Shown: positions 11,009-21,446, numbered from the stretch's first letter. The stretch: DNA of 64,000 bases from Siphonodentalium dalli (GCA_032622095.1 CP136063.1:24616987-24680986); one strand, 5' to 3'. The notes: generated by a model not told the origin, from the letters alone. Made by a program: numbers and translations.

Positions 11009-11275
11009 TTATATATTGTGTTTCTTTATGCATGTTTGCATGGCCGTGACTGGAGGGTCTTTGCTGAGGGTAGGGCATCCATCTTTTAATATCCGAGTGT
11101 AGATCTCCTTGAAGATCAAAAGTCCAAACTTTGTGAAATCCATTGTATCTTTCTTCTCCTCAGGTGGGTTAGAATTTTCGAAGTGATTCCTCAAACTTTT
11201 TCTAAAATATGGAATGAATATAAGAAAATGTTTTACTCATAAGGACATATTTTACATTAAATATTTGTTGGGAAA
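11009..11275. other. Intronic sequence
   Basis: No exon. The ATG-started minus-strand frame here (61 codons) has no splice or family support. Confidence 0.35.
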
Positions 11276-11538
11276 TTCACCCTTTCATGACGCGAGCTGT
11301 GCTGGGGCAGCATTAAAGATCCTGTGCCAGTACATTCTCTTATTAATGTGAGTTTGCCATACTGGGAGCCTCCCATATATAAGAGAATGCACTGGCCTAC
11401 AAGGTAAAGGTAAATATTTTTAGGCAAATGCATTCTCTTATGTATGAGAGGCACCCTAGCTATGGGTGACTCATAAGAGAATGCATTGGCACAGAGTTTT
11501 CGTAAAATTTCAGGAAGCTCCAGTCATTGAAGAGTTAA
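11276..11538. mobile_element. piggyBac-type MITE, double-hairpin family, copy 1
   Basis: It ends in TTAA (11535-11538) and starts at a one-base variant TTCA (11276-11279). The left end has CCCTTTCATGACGCGAGC then gcagcattaaagatcctg; the right end has the aatttcaggaagctccagtc block. Inside are two separate stem-loops, each built from catattctctta-type arms around a short loop. The orientation matches the copy at 16559 and is opposite to 12413 and 22487. Confidence 0.85.
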
Positions 11539-11630
11539 ACAATCAGAACAATCTCAATCTATTGTTAGCTGGAAAGTTTTAAGAGTGAAATTACAGAATG
11601 TGAAAATCTTTACCAAAGTTGGATGAGGGG

Positions 11631-11644
11631 GTGGGGGGGGGGGG
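11631..11644. repeat. G-run, possible G-quadruplex
   Basis: A run gggggtggg followed by a further long G stretch. Length is likely to vary between individuals or assemblies. A similar run is at 18906. Confidence 0.6.
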
Positions 11645-12065
11645 TGCATGAGTAGTGGTAGAATCACTGTTCTTCAGATTTTTATTTTGATAATTTTTAA
11701 CAACCCTTTTAGCCAAAAAAAGCCAAATTATTGCCTTCTTTCGATGGTGCTTTTCCAAATTTATATAAATAATATTGTTTGTCCTTGATTTTGAATGAGT
11801 GAAGATCTTGTAATACTTTTTGTTTCTTGTTTTTGGTGACTTACCAAAGGCAATGTTTGGTCAAATTGTTGGTCTGTATATACTGATTTGCATGTGAAAC
11901 ATGTACTTCTTTTTATATAATTTGTCACAATTTTATAAAATAAAAAAGTTTGAAATGAAAAATATTTCACTTTCTATTACAAATCAGGATCCTATCCAAT
12001 GCTGTGCTGTTAAACTTAACATGGCAATGTTAATGTAGTAGCTTCAATGGTCTTTTCTTTTCCAG

Positions 12066-12169
12066 CTGTATCAGATGATCGAAGTAGATGTTAACATACT
12101 ATTGTCTACAACAAACCTGTTCCCGAAGGAATTCTATGTACAACTGATGAATCCGACTAATGGAGCCAG
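12066..12169 (+). CDS. ADGRV1: ADGRV1-like adhesion GPCR, Calx-beta exon (exon C)
   Basis: Acceptor tcttttccag|CTG with a strong pyrimidine tract; donor CCAG|gtgaga. The exon starts at phase 0, matching exon B, and ends with two bases (AG). Thirty-four codons read LYQMIEVDVNILLSTTNL, then FPKEFYVQLMNPTNGA. The 'F.V.L.NP..GA' strand is the classic last-but-one strand of a Calx-beta repeat and continues directly into exon D (RLDDQNSRAIIRL). The intron on its left holds the 11276 MITE; the one on its right holds the 12413 MITE. Confidence 0.78.
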
Positions 12170-12412
12170 GTGAGAGAAACTTTGTATATAAATGTGAGGA
12201 AGATCATAAACTTGGGGGAATTATTCACTATACAGGTCATTACAGATGGTGTTTAATGCTTTTCTTCATCTGTTTTGTCAGCATTAATTAATATCCTCAT
12301 ATGAGTCAATATTATAATCATCACTAATTTATGTTATATATCAAGTCTTAGACTGCCGAGTAATCACAACATCTCTTACAGATATCTTATCAAAATTATT
12401 AGGGCAGTATCA

Positions 12413-12681
12413 GTAACCATTCCATGAATGGAGCTTCCTGAAATTGTGCAAAAACCCTGTGCCAATGCATTCTCTTATATATGCGAGTCTCCCACGGGGA
12501 GTCTCACATATATAAGAAGAAAATGCATTGGCCTAACAATATTTACCTTGACCTTGTAAGCCAGTGCATTCCCTTTATATATATGCGAGGCTCCCTATGG
12601 GAGACTCACATATATAAGAGAATGCACTGACACAGGATCAGTAATGCTGCACCAGCGCATCTCCTGTCATAAAAGGGTTAA
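12413..12681. mobile_element. piggyBac-type MITE, double-hairpin family, copy 2 (reversed)
   Basis: The right flank is TTAA (12678-12681) and the left a variant GTAA (12413-12416). The gagcttcctgaaatt end is on the left and the ccagcgcatctcctgtcat end on the right, so this copy is inverted relative to 11276. Two internal stem-loops with atgcattctcttatatatgc arms are visible; the second has a short ttatata insertion. Confidence 0.85.
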
Positions 12682-13482
12682 GGTCACATTGTCTATACAA
12701 TTAACCTGTAATGTGTTCAGAGAAATGTTTCACCTTCCTGGAGCTAATTACACTTAGATGTTATATGGCTGGGCATTATTTTGGTATACGGATTATAATC
12801 AGTAATAATTTCAATACTGTCGCCATTACCATCAATTTTGTTTTTATTTGGTACACCCAACTCTTTGGTAGATACACTGTTTTGAAGGTAGAACCTCATA
12901 ATACTGCTCAACAATGATTGTATTAGAGGCTAATGTGATTGTTTCCTTCCGTGTAAATTAAATGTTTATTTTGATGACTCTTGTTGTAACATTACACCAC
13001 AACAAATTTGATCATATTCACACACTCTGCGGTTCTGTTTATGTATTCCGTGCCTTGCAACATCAATTTGCCAGTCACATTCATATTACGAGTGACTATG
13101 ATTGGTGATTCATGTACTAACTGCTTTCCTTCTTGCTTAATAAATCCCAGATTATTATACATCCCTAACCCTGCATGAATGATAATTCCTAAACATGGCA
13201 GGGAATTTGACTTTTGGCTTAGCAACATAAAAAAATTATTTCCAAATTACAATTAGGCCTTTCTTAAATGTTAGTGTGATATTTGATCAGGTTTCTTTTT
13301 TGTCAAGGTGCCTTTTGTTATTGAATATATGTAGACATAAATCTGACATAAATTGGTTATAAGGTATAACGCGGAGTGATTTTTGAATTATCACAGTATT
13401 TGTATATGCAAATACCGCCCAGCACAATCAGATGTGGTCAATTTAGTTGCTGTTTTCCACAGATTTCACTTTCTAATTTCAG
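12682..13482. other. Intronic sequence between a MITE and exon D
   Basis: No exon or structured repeat was found. It finishes in the pyrimidine-rich tttcactttctaatttcag acceptor of the next exon. Confidence 0.4.
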
Positions 13483-13599
13483 ACTGGATGATCAGAATTC
13501 TCGGGCAATAATCAGACTTGTGCAGCCAGAAGATGTCTCTATATGGCAGACTCTGACAGAATTCACATCAGAGCCGATTACAGACACTAATATGCAAGA
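13483..13599 (+). CDS. ADGRV1: ADGRV1-like adhesion GPCR, end of Calx-beta and linker (exon D)
   Basis: Acceptor ctaatttcag|A, donor CAAGA|gtaaga. The single A completes Arg with the AG left by exon C, and two bases (GA) are passed on. The residues RLDDQNSRAIIRLVQPED close the Calx-beta repeat ('..S.A.I.L'), and the remaining WQTLTEFTSEPITDTNMQ looks like the linker before a helical region. Upstream bases in the same frame contain no coding signature, and the splice site fixes the start. Confidence 0.75.
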
Positions 13600-13752
13600 G
13601 TAAGATTTTCATTTAGTGGGTCTAGTTCTGTCTCCTTGTCCTGATTACTTATCTGCAAGTGTCATGCAACCAGAAGTTTGTCCTTGACAGCAAGAAATTT
13701 TATTGGCTGAGATGCACCAACATTTATTAAAATCGCCAACAGTTCTATATAT

Positions 13753-14401
13753 TAGGGATCTGCGAATCGGGGGTGTCGCATCGAATCGAATATCGATATC
13801 AATATCGAATCCCCTTCCTGATATTGACATAGAATCGAATCTTGATTCGAATCGGGTTGTCAATGTATACCATTGTTAATGCTGGTGCTATCATTACAAA
13901 CAACTGTATTTGTCACTAGATACTATATAACAATATTACTATCCATAAGCATCCTTTGGAACTTGTGTTTATTGAGGACGATCGTGACATATGCAAATCA
14001 CTCTCATGGAGGGTTTTCGCTATATGTTGCATTGAATTTCTGTCTAGTTAAATTTGTGTCATGTCGAACATGACTAACATGACAGTCAGACAATTCATTA
14101 ACATAATCAATTGAGTTCAGAATCTAGCGACCACACACCTTGTAGACAAACCATATATTGTCAATACCAATTACAAATGTATGCAGCGATTGATCACCGT
14201 CACATGTCACCTATGTTTGCTATAACTTGGTCATTTTGTGCTTCATTATTTGTGATTCCAGCCACTTGGTCGCGTGTTATAGAGGCAAAAAACGAGACAA
14301 CACCAAAATCACGCTGATTCGAAAATATCCGAATCAGCGGACCTATTTGGCGTCAATAGATATCGACATCGAATCAAATCTTGAATATTCGCAAGCCCCT
14401 A
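13753..14401. mobile_element. Non-autonomous hAT element with 8-bp target duplication
   Basis: The element starts TAGGGATCTGCGAATCGGGG and ends ATTCGCAAGCCCCTA, imperfect inverted ends related to those of the 6411-7759 element. The flanking octamer CTATATAT is identical on both sides (13745-13752 and 14402-14409). Subterminal tcgaatc motifs are present at both ends. No transposase coding was recognised, so it is a deleted derivative mobilised in trans. It is within the intron between exons D and E. Confidence 0.9.
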
Positions 14402-14409
14402 CTATATAT

Positions 14410-14838
14410 ATATCCAAGCAGTTCACAAATTTTAATTTGAGTGTGGCTCCATTTGATATACATACACATCCAGCCTTCAGTTACATTTGACAGAATAAAT
14501 TAGATAAATATACATTCTATTCTGCATAGATATCATGATCATCAAAGCTTTTTGAATTAGCAATTACAGGATGTTCTGATTCGGTTAATGGAAATTTGTT
14601 GTTTTGAAGAAATTGTTCAATTTTAGTAACATCGAAAACAATGAAAACTCCCTTTCAAGGCATTCCAGATAAATTATTTGATGGAATATGTACACTATTT
14701 GAATGTTCAAATTGTTTGTTGTCATATTAAATTTCCAAATGAAATCCAAGATCCTGGTTTACCAAAAGGTGTGCATCAATGAACTCTAGCTAACATTTCT
14801 TGTGCAGTTTATTTATTATTGATTATTGTCAACTGCAG
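14410..14838. other. Intronic sequence before exon E
   Basis: No exon or repeat was recognised. The tract ends in attgtcaactgcag, the acceptor of exon E. Confidence 0.4.
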
Positions 14839-14946
14839 GACCTTGAAAAACTTGGATACGATTGCTCAAGACCAACTGGATGACGATCAGGTGACGATGG
14901 TTGAGAACGTCCTCAAGAAAATTACAGATGAGGGTTTGGAGAGAAA
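14839..14946 (+). CDS. ADGRV1: ADGRV1-like adhesion GPCR, helical region (exon E)
   Basis: Acceptor aactgcag|G, donor GAAA|gtatgt. The first G joins GA from exon D, and two bases (AA) are left. The residues TLKNLDTIAQDQLDDDQVTM and VENVLKKITDEGLER form amphipathic helices, fitting the helical subdomain A of a GAIN module that precedes the autoproteolysis site in adhesion GPCRs. Exon E can join in frame either to the 15093 exon or directly to the 21282 exon, since both start with a single C at the same phase. Confidence 0.7.
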
Positions 14947-15092
14947 GTATGTGAATTTTAGGTTTTCCTACTTACATTTATGGTTTATCCATCTATCAGG
15001 AAATTAGCACTTGCCCATTGCAAGAAGTTGTTTAGACACATGATCTTCAGATGGAAATAGTTATAACAACATTTTTTCTTACAATTTTTTAG

Positions 15093-15218
15093 CTGTAAAC
15101 TGAAGACTCTGTTCAGTTTAATATCAGGGATTCAAACAGTTTGTGAACAAGAGCTGGCTTGTCAGCGAGTTCTCAAAATGTTTACATGCTTGAATCCCCG
15201 AATATCCAATGAAACAGG
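15093..15218 (+). CDS. ADGRV1: ADGRV1-like, probable skipped or donor-broken exon (exon E2)
   Basis: After a good acceptor (acaattttttag|C) an in-frame stretch of 42 codons reads NCKLKTLFSLISGIQTVCEQ, then ELACQRVLKMFTCLNPRISN and ETG. It is helical and Cys-containing, which suits the same region, and has no stop. If it ends at 15218 its length is 126, a multiple of three, and it joins exon F in frame, but the next bases are TT rather than GT. The only nearby GT (15218-15219) would shift the frame into a stop in exon F. A diverged copy of its last 40 bases at 15815-15856 has the expected GT (GG|gtacgt). So either the donor was lost by mutation, or there is a base error, or the exon is skipped. 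Confidence 0.55.
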
Positions 15219-15318
15219 TTATGCGCATCTCCATTGTAATTCAATTTACCAAGAAAAGGTTTTTAAAGGGACCCAAGGCACTCGCAGTGGATAAATATAC
15301 AAAAATTATAATATACCA

Positions 15319-15492
15319 ATAACATGATTTTTGAGGGCGTTATGGTTTATTAACAGCCCAACAGGTATGATTAACAGCCCGAGGGCCTATTAGCGACACG
15401 AGACTGTTGAGGGCCGTTAATGGGCCTGAGGGGTGTAAATCTTTCCTGGAGGGCCATTAATAAACCATGATGCCCGACAAAATCATGTTATT
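15319..15492. mobile_element. Fold-back MITE with about 35-bp arms
   Basis: The left arm ataacatgatttttgagggc and the continuation to 15353 (gttatggtttattaa) are reverse-complemented at 15459-15492 (attaataaaccatgatgccc, then gacaaaatcatgttatt). The inside contains repeated gagggcc motifs of both orientations, so the loop can fold as well. Confidence 0.75.
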
Positions 15493-15540
15493 ACTATTAT
15501 TACCACACTGTCCTCATGTGATCATGTGATCAGTGACTCA

Positions 15541-15606
15541 ACCGGAAGCGGGTGCCGGGCGTTAATGAAAAAAGCTTCATTAATGCCCGCCGCCCGCTTC
15601 CGGTCA
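15541..15606. repeat. GC-rich perfect-type hairpin
   Basis: The arm ccggaagcgggtgccgggc followed by gttaatgaa is repeated in reverse complement as ttcattaatgcccgccgccc and gcttccgg. It is more GC-rich than its surroundings and probably belongs to the neighbouring MITE. Confidence 0.75.
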
Positions 15607-15994
15607 ACGGCGCCTCAAAATTATGGAATCTTATGTGGGTAAAATATAGTTAATCTACTAGAGAACGCCATCTACAGTGGTAATAATAGTCTGTAAAACA
15701 TCACAAAAAAATCAAGAAGAATTAGATAAACTTTGTTCTTATATTGATTATAGAAACTTCTTCAATAATGAAATATCGTGTGTTGAAACTATTGTTATGT
15801 AAACAAAACTGTAGAGTGTTTTCATGCTCGTATCCCAGAATGTACAACGAAACAGGGTACGTTTATTTCCATTGTAATTCAATCTAGCAAGGAATTTGAA
15901 AAAAAAATGTATTAAAAGTATCATTTAGTCATTTTCATGACACGAATCGAGACTTTCATTTTGCCGTTGTCACCGTGCACAAATTGTTGGGTTT

Positions 15995-17205
15995 GTTCAT
16001 TGCGTTACTCGGAACACTGCTCCGTAACCATTTCCTGTGGGGCGGGTTGGCTCGTTTCGCTACTCCGTTCTGCGCCGATGAAATTGTACCGTGTCACATT
16101 TAGATTTGATGCACGCTGAAGCACCCGATGAACGGTATCTATAGACAACAACGCGCGGGTGTGCTCGTTTCGCTACTCGTTCTGCGCCGATGAAATTTGA
16201 CTGTGCTACATTCAGATTTGATGCACGCTGAAGCGGCCGATGTCGGTGAATCGAAAACTAAAGTTATCCGCTCTCGGCCAATCAGAATGCTTGTTTTTAG
16301 TGACAAATACTCAATTGAATTACAATAAACTTTTGTATCTTGTTGGACTAATTGGACATTAATAGGTAATTCCACTGTAACAGTAATGTTAACATAACAA
16401 TGGTTTTGATATGCAAAACCTTATTATTGGAGAGTTATTAATAATGAAAATAAGTACAATCTATTTTGCATGTACTTGTTGATGACAGTAATGTTTTACA
16501 GACTTTTATAAAGTTTATGTTATTTTATATGAACCCACCTCAGGCCTTGAGTCTCTTTTTAACCCTTTGGTGATGGGAGCTGCACTGATGCAGCATTAAA
16601 GATCCTGTGCAAGTGCATTCTCTTATATATGTGAGTCTCCCATAGTGAGCCTCGCATATATAAGAGACTGCACTGGCCTACGAGGTAAATATAACAGAAT
16701 ACATTGGCCTAACAATATTTACTTTGACCTTGTAAGCCAATGAATTCTCTTATATATGCGAGGCTCCCTATGGGAGACTCGCATATATAAGAGAATGCAT
16801 TGGCACAGGGTTTTTGCAAAATTTCAGGAAGCTCCAGTCATGGAAGGGTTAAAGAAACTCAAAAGTATTACATGCCATGAAGTAAGATCTCCTTTTCTGG
16901 TGCGTCAAATCTCCGGGTACATTTCATAGGGCAATTGGAACAGCACCTGTACAGCTTCCTGTTAATCAGTGATGATGTATCTATAGTAAACAACTTTGCG
17001 GTTGAAGAAGTCGATTAAACGATGTCTGGCTGCATGTTGGCGTATTTGATGGGAGCATGTATCAATTTCAACATGTTGTTTCTCATTTTGTTCACACATC
17101 AGCGGACGATGCTGGTGAATCAAAAATTAAAGTTTGCAGTTCTCGACTCATCAGAATGTGTGGTTTAATAACAAATAATTAATTTGAATTACAATATAAT
17201 TTATA
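15995..17205. repeat. Diverged duplicated segments around a MITE
   Basis: The block ctcgtttcgctact...gttctgcgccgatgaaat...gatgcacgctgaagc occurs at 16050-16120 and again at 16166-16233. The following cggtgaatcgaaaactaaag...ctcggccaatcagaatg...aattgaattacaata block (16233-16327) has a diverged direct copy at about 17106-17195. The 16559 MITE sits between. No coding function recognised. Confidence 0.6.
16559..16852. mobile_element. piggyBac-type MITE, double-hairpin family, copy 3
   Basis: TTAA flanks are intact on both sides (16559-16562, 16849-16852). Ends read CCCTTTGGTGATGGGAGC on the left and the complement of CCCTTCCATGACTGGAGC on the right. Two stem-loops are visible, one at about 16609-16680 and one at about 16733-16803, the second almost perfect. 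The ends of this family are imperfect inverted repeats, which lets orientation be read: the same as copy 1. Confidence 0.9.
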
Positions 17206-18210
17206 ATCCAACCAGTAGATATGCTTTTTTCCGCCAAAGGAAGCCTTCACACTGAACTATATGGATATATGTCCTGCTTTTGTAAACCATAGTAGGAAAT
17301 GGGTTAACTTTTTGGTCGCCTACCAGCTTACCCGGATTATTCACGCATGCGCAGTCCCAATATAACAGTTTGAATTCCTCAGTTTATTTTCTGCTACGGA
17401 ACCGAACGGAAGCCTAAGGGAGTATTGTTCAGAATTTGTCGTTTAACAACTAGACAACAAATTCAATTTATCGATACAATAATTACTGGTCGCCTACGCG
17501 TTCGTTTTTATAATTATCGTTTCGAATTCACGGACCGTTTCGCTTCAAACATACAATTGTCCGTGTTTTCGAACAGGCGGCGAACTTAAAAAATTTATCG
17601 AATATGAAAATCGACATTTCGCCATAATCAGCCGCCATTTCAAGGCCTTACAAGGCGCATAGATTATTGTGAGCAATACATCTATGGAATTATTATAGCA
17701 CCTATAAGGTATGATAGAATTTGGCAGATATAAAAAATGCCAGGTGATTCGCTACCGGAAGTCTCCTAATTTCGTGGGAATTTATTTACGCGTGGAAATT
17801 TATTTAGCAATAATTCCATCGCTACTGACGCTATCTATCATAATGTTATGAACAACATTCTTTCACATAATACTTTGTTGTTTTATGGTTCAATACAAAT
17901 GATCCAGATGTGTTGGTCACATTTGAACTTAAAGTTGATTACATCTTGGTTTATCAATGTAAAAATAGGTAACTAAGAATAACAGTAGTGTCATTATTAC
18001 TTTAATAAATTGACAGAGATTGATATTTGACAAGTGTTAGAATTCTGTTCATGGTTTGATTCTCATGGTGTGTGCACGTTAAAGAATGCTACTGGAGTCA
18101 CCACAAGGTTTTAAAGAAAGTTACTCAGCCATGGTAGCACCTGGACCAGTGCGCCTACAACCAGAATTGGTTCCTGCACTGTAATATCTACAGATACATT
18201 GTACAGCCAG

Positions 18211-18237
18211 CCGGTTCAGCAACCCGGGCTGAACCGG
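18211..18237. repeat. Short GC-rich hairpin
   Basis: Ten-base arms ccggttcagc and gctgaaccgg around a seven-base loop, inside the 4-kb element. Could be a transcript stem-loop; no other function can be assigned. Confidence 0.65.
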
Positions 18238-18665
18238 TGGGCTTGTAAATTTCAGAGAAGGATCCAGGGATTGATACCTGTTACAGGTTTGGGCGCTCAA
18301 ACTCTAGAAACCAACATGTTCTCAAATTCCAAGCGGATAGTATTTATTCAAGTTGGATTTTACATTATTTCAAGGAATTTTCTATAATTAAGCACAATAC
18401 CTTGTAATGAAAATCAGCTGATAGGGCGGCCTATATGATATAGAACCTTTATTTGCACGATCTCTGGATCCTTCCCTGCTTGTATTGCTCAGTCATGATC
18501 TCTTCTCGGGCAGGAACAGTTCACGCTCCCCAGATTGTGCCTCGGTGGTACAATCAGCTATTGGGGAGGTGCCGGTGGAGATGACGGGGTACTTGGGACC
18601 TCCAGGACATTTTGTCCCACACCGGGGCGAGCGGTTCTGTTGGCTGAAGTTGCCAAATAGCGTGC

Positions 18666-19279
18666 GTACGTATTGCCACCGGCTGGGAGGCCTACGGCAA
18701 CTTCGGCGCAGGGCAGTGGCCCTACCCTTACGTACTTAGCGGTAGAGAGTCCGGTCCCCCTGGTCACGATCTATATAACGACACGGCCTTGCCTGCCTCT
18801 CAGCCGTCTTGGGGTTCGGATGCGATGGCCTCTACACATCGTCCTCTTCTACCCATCGTCCTGCTTAGACAGGACATTCAGCTTGGTCGAGACCACCTGC
18901 ATTTTGGGGGGGGGGGGGGGCTCACCCTGGTCCGATGGCTCCACCTCCTTCCGGTTATCCAAACCCGTTTTGGCCATGGGATTCTTCATTTCGACACTGG
19001 ACTCCGAATTGGAACTCAGTTTATCAGCCTTTTGCTCAAGCAGTTGGCCGTAGCTTAAATGCCCATGGGGAGGTATTTATACCTCGATTGAGCCATCGCC
19101 GGAATGGGCCTCCCTCTCGTGTTTTGTTGCCCATTATGGACACTGCAGGTCGTTTCGGCGCTAGGGCAGAGAGCGACATGCTATCCTTACACCCTGAGGC
19201 GTTCGATGACGACACGTCTGCGCACAATACGTCAGACTGGGGGTCTTTTCAGTCTCACAGTCTGGCATCGGTAAGGTAG
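18666..19279 (+). pseudogene. Gag-like ORF remnant, frame-broken
   Basis: The first part reads WEAYGNFGAGQWPYPYVLSG and continues through a Pro/Ser-rich stretch. After a run of 15 Gs (18906-18920) the plausible frame moves to the one starting at 18935 (MAPPPSGYPNPFWPWDSSF ...) and continues through a segment with FGARAESDMLSLHPEAFDDD to a stop at 19277. Pro/Tyr/Trp-rich composition followed by an acidic stretch suits a retroelement gag rather than a host enzyme. Two minus-strand frames here are shadows. The G-run makes the frame break uncertain, since its length may be misassembled. Confidence 0.45.
18906..18920. repeat. Poly-G run of 15
   Basis: A homopolymer inside the gag-like remnant, probably hypermutable or mis-sized; it separates two frames of otherwise coherent coding sequence. 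Confidence 0.85.
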
Positions 19280-20257
19280 AAGCTGCGGATCGTGAGTTTA
19301 TATCCAAGGTTTATCTCATCTATAAGCTTCTTCCTACTGAACTATGTACTCTCAAGCTCGCCTGGCTCGCCCTGCGCACTCATACCACCGTCTTCAACTG
19401 CATCGAGAACACGATCTATCTTACCTGTGATATACATTTTATAGGTAAGGTACAATGACTCTCGTCTGACGCAATGGTGAATAGACTTCACACATGAATG
19501 AAGCACATTTACATGGAAAGCATTTATATTGTCATGTGCCACGAAGCCACTGCCAATAGCCTTTCCGAAAGAGTCCATCTCATGGCTCTTCATACTTCTA
19601 TTACCAATATCAATTTGATTATCTGGCACATAGAAAATAAAAAATAAAAACAGGCAAAGACGTTTGCGCTGTCCAGCTCAGCTTTCGAGGAAGCTCATTG
19701 ACTAGCATTACAGACCTTTCCTTGCAGGCAGGGGACCACACCGTATGAGTGGATCCCAACCCCATGGCACCAGACTCCTGATCATAAGGGCCTGAAACCA
19801 TGCTGCCAACTCTGCTAGCTTCGGTCTATGCTAGTTTTGTCCTATTTTCCTTCAACATGCCTTAACCAGGACCACTTAGGTAGGGGGGCTCCTCTCTATC
19901 ATGGCTATTAAAATTCAATAAGTAACATTATAAAGGGATGGGTGTCCTTTAATAGGAGGATGATAATTTCATTTGTTTCCTTCATATCGGGGAGCCATTT
20001 TTAGAGCGGGTCTTCCCCTAGTTTGCTGCATGCTTCACACTAACTTACCTATCACACACCTATGACGTTCTGCTGCATGTTTGGGGGAAAAAGTGACATG
20101 ATGTTCGGGGCAGAGGCCCAGAACTGAATATTCCGTATGGTGACCGTGACAATTTACCCGCGTTTCTCATCTGATTACATTGTACATCATTTGAAGAGAA
20201 GAAAACTGAGGGGCTATATCTCTATATTTAGTGATACATTGGATCATGCTAGGGATC

Positions 20258-20721
20258 TGTACTCGGGCTCCGCCATTGGATTGATGGACTCCCTCTGTTC
20301 CGATGGCTTGACTCCATTATCGTTGTACAACCCGTTTGGCCTAATGGGTTCTCAACTCTATCCCTGTGCCACCAATTTGGCATCAGGTTCTCTGCCTTTT
20401 TCTTTGGCGAACAGCAGTTAGTTAACTCTTAATGTTGGTTGTCTCGCCATCTTCGGAGTGGGCCTCCTCCTGTGCAGGTCGTTCTGTCGCTAAGGCGGAG
20501 AGTGAGTTAGTCTCCTTCCTTCATGATCCTGCATCATGGGACCTTGACGGGTGGGACCTTAGAACCGACAGATGAAGAAGACCCCACAGAGAAGAACGAA
20601 GAGTTTCTTCTTCCATTATACTTGCTCGGTTCGCTCGCAACTATGAATTGGATGGCACCTCATGGGATGTTTCTTTCAAAACAAGGGGACGGTACACATT
20701 TGAGCAATATAGCACTCTAAC
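20258..20721 (+). pseudogene. Second, shorter copy of the gag-like segment
   Basis: The tgcaggtcgtt...tcgctaaggcggagagtgag...ctccttcctt stretch at 20473-20525 is a diverged repeat of tgcaggtcgtttcggcgctagggcagagagcgac at 19145-19175, in the same orientation. In frame it reads CAGRSVAKAESELVSFLHDP against TAGRFGARAESDMLSLHPEA in the first copy. Either the element carried a duplicated gag module or two related elements merged. Stops interrupt both. Confidence 0.4.
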
Positions 20722-21281
20722 TATATGAGTTATTTCACATAAATAATCCTAACAGATTCATTAAAGACTTCATATATGGTACAATCTGTTTTAGAAGAGT
20801 ACCTTTACTCAAAATTTGGCTATTAACTTTATTGCTCGTGCCTCCTCCTGGGCTTGCATTCTAATCCATATAGTTAAGTGTGAAGGCTTCCTTTGGCGGA
20901 AAAATATTATTTTTAAAAGTATAATACATTTTTCCTTAAAGAAAGCCTGAACACTGAACTATCATAGGGCCCTCCCATGGCGGTGCCATTCCCAACCCCG
21001 CAACTCGCCAATCTCCTGATTGAGTTGAAAATAAACTGAGGAATTCAATCTGTTATATTGGGACTGCGCATGCGTGAATAATCCGGGCAAGCTGGTAGGC
21101 ATCCGTAGGCGACCAAAAAGTTAACCCATTTCCTACTATGGTTTACAAAAGCAGGACATATATCCATATAGTTCAGTGTGTTCAGGCTTTCTTTAAGGAA
21201 AAATGTATTATACTTTTAAAAATAATATGTTGGTGCACTTGTTTTATTATTATTTGTTTCTAAGTATGAACTTTCTTTCAG

Positions 21282-21446
21282 CTTGTCAAGCAGTGTGATC
21301 AATGATGCTGTGAATGTTTTCTGTAAACTACTGACACCAAAGAACGATGCCACAAAAGGAAGATTTGACCTTGTGCTGCTATTTGAAAAGCTGGCATATT
21401 CCATGTTGACTGGTGCTGAATGTCCATCCCCAGCTCCTCCACACTT
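21282..21446 (+). CDS. ADGRV1: ADGRV1-like adhesion GPCR, helical region (exon F)
   Basis: Acceptor gaactttctttcag|C, donor CACTT|gtgagt. The single leading C fits the two spare bases of exon E (AA) or of exon E2 (GG), and TT is passed on. The 54 codons read LSSSVINDAVNVFCKLLTPK, then NDATKGRFDLVLLFEKLAYS and MLTGAECPSPAPPH. This is helical with two Cys and a Pro-rich end, consistent with GAIN subdomain A. ATG codons inside this region are not starts. Confidence 0.72.

Larger units (their letters stand above)
15160..15890. repeat. Direct duplication of the exon E2 border, copies about 620 bp apart
   Basis: The 15185-15260 segment (tttacatgcttgaatccc ... gaaacagg ... ctccattgtaattcaat) reappears at 15819-15885 (ttttcatgctcgtatccc ... 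gaaacagg ... ttccattgtaattcaat). The second copy is open as FSCSYPRMYNETG followed by a consensus-like donor, but no acceptor in the right phase was found upstream, so it is probably not a working exon. The fold-back sequences at 15319-15606 lie between the copies. Confidence 0.65.
17226..21229. mobile_element. 4-kb element with long inverted ends and gag-like remains (DIRS-like?)
   Basis: The left end (17226-17395: cactgaactatatggatata, ...tttggtcgcctacc..., ...cacgcatgcgcagtcccaat..., ...gaattcctcagtttatttt) returns almost base for base in reverse complement at 21027-21190, with one extra gcatccgtag-type 10-bp segment. A further reverse copy of the outermost 35 bases (including aaggcttcctttggcggaaa) lies at 20868-20905. 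Next to it, 20907-20965 is the reverse complement of 21171-21229. Inside, gag-like coding remnants run on the plus strand. Inverted ends, nested partial copies of the ends and gag-like ORFs fit a DIRS-type tyrosine-recombinase retroelement, but I see no reverse transcriptase or recombinase, so the class is inference. It fills the intron between exons E2 and F. Confidence 0.55.

Noticed and set aside
18485-19227. Several overlapping frames on both strands in the GC-richer part of the 4-kb element
   Set aside because: Most are shadows caused by GC content and low complexity; only the gag-like reading was kept, as a pseudogene.
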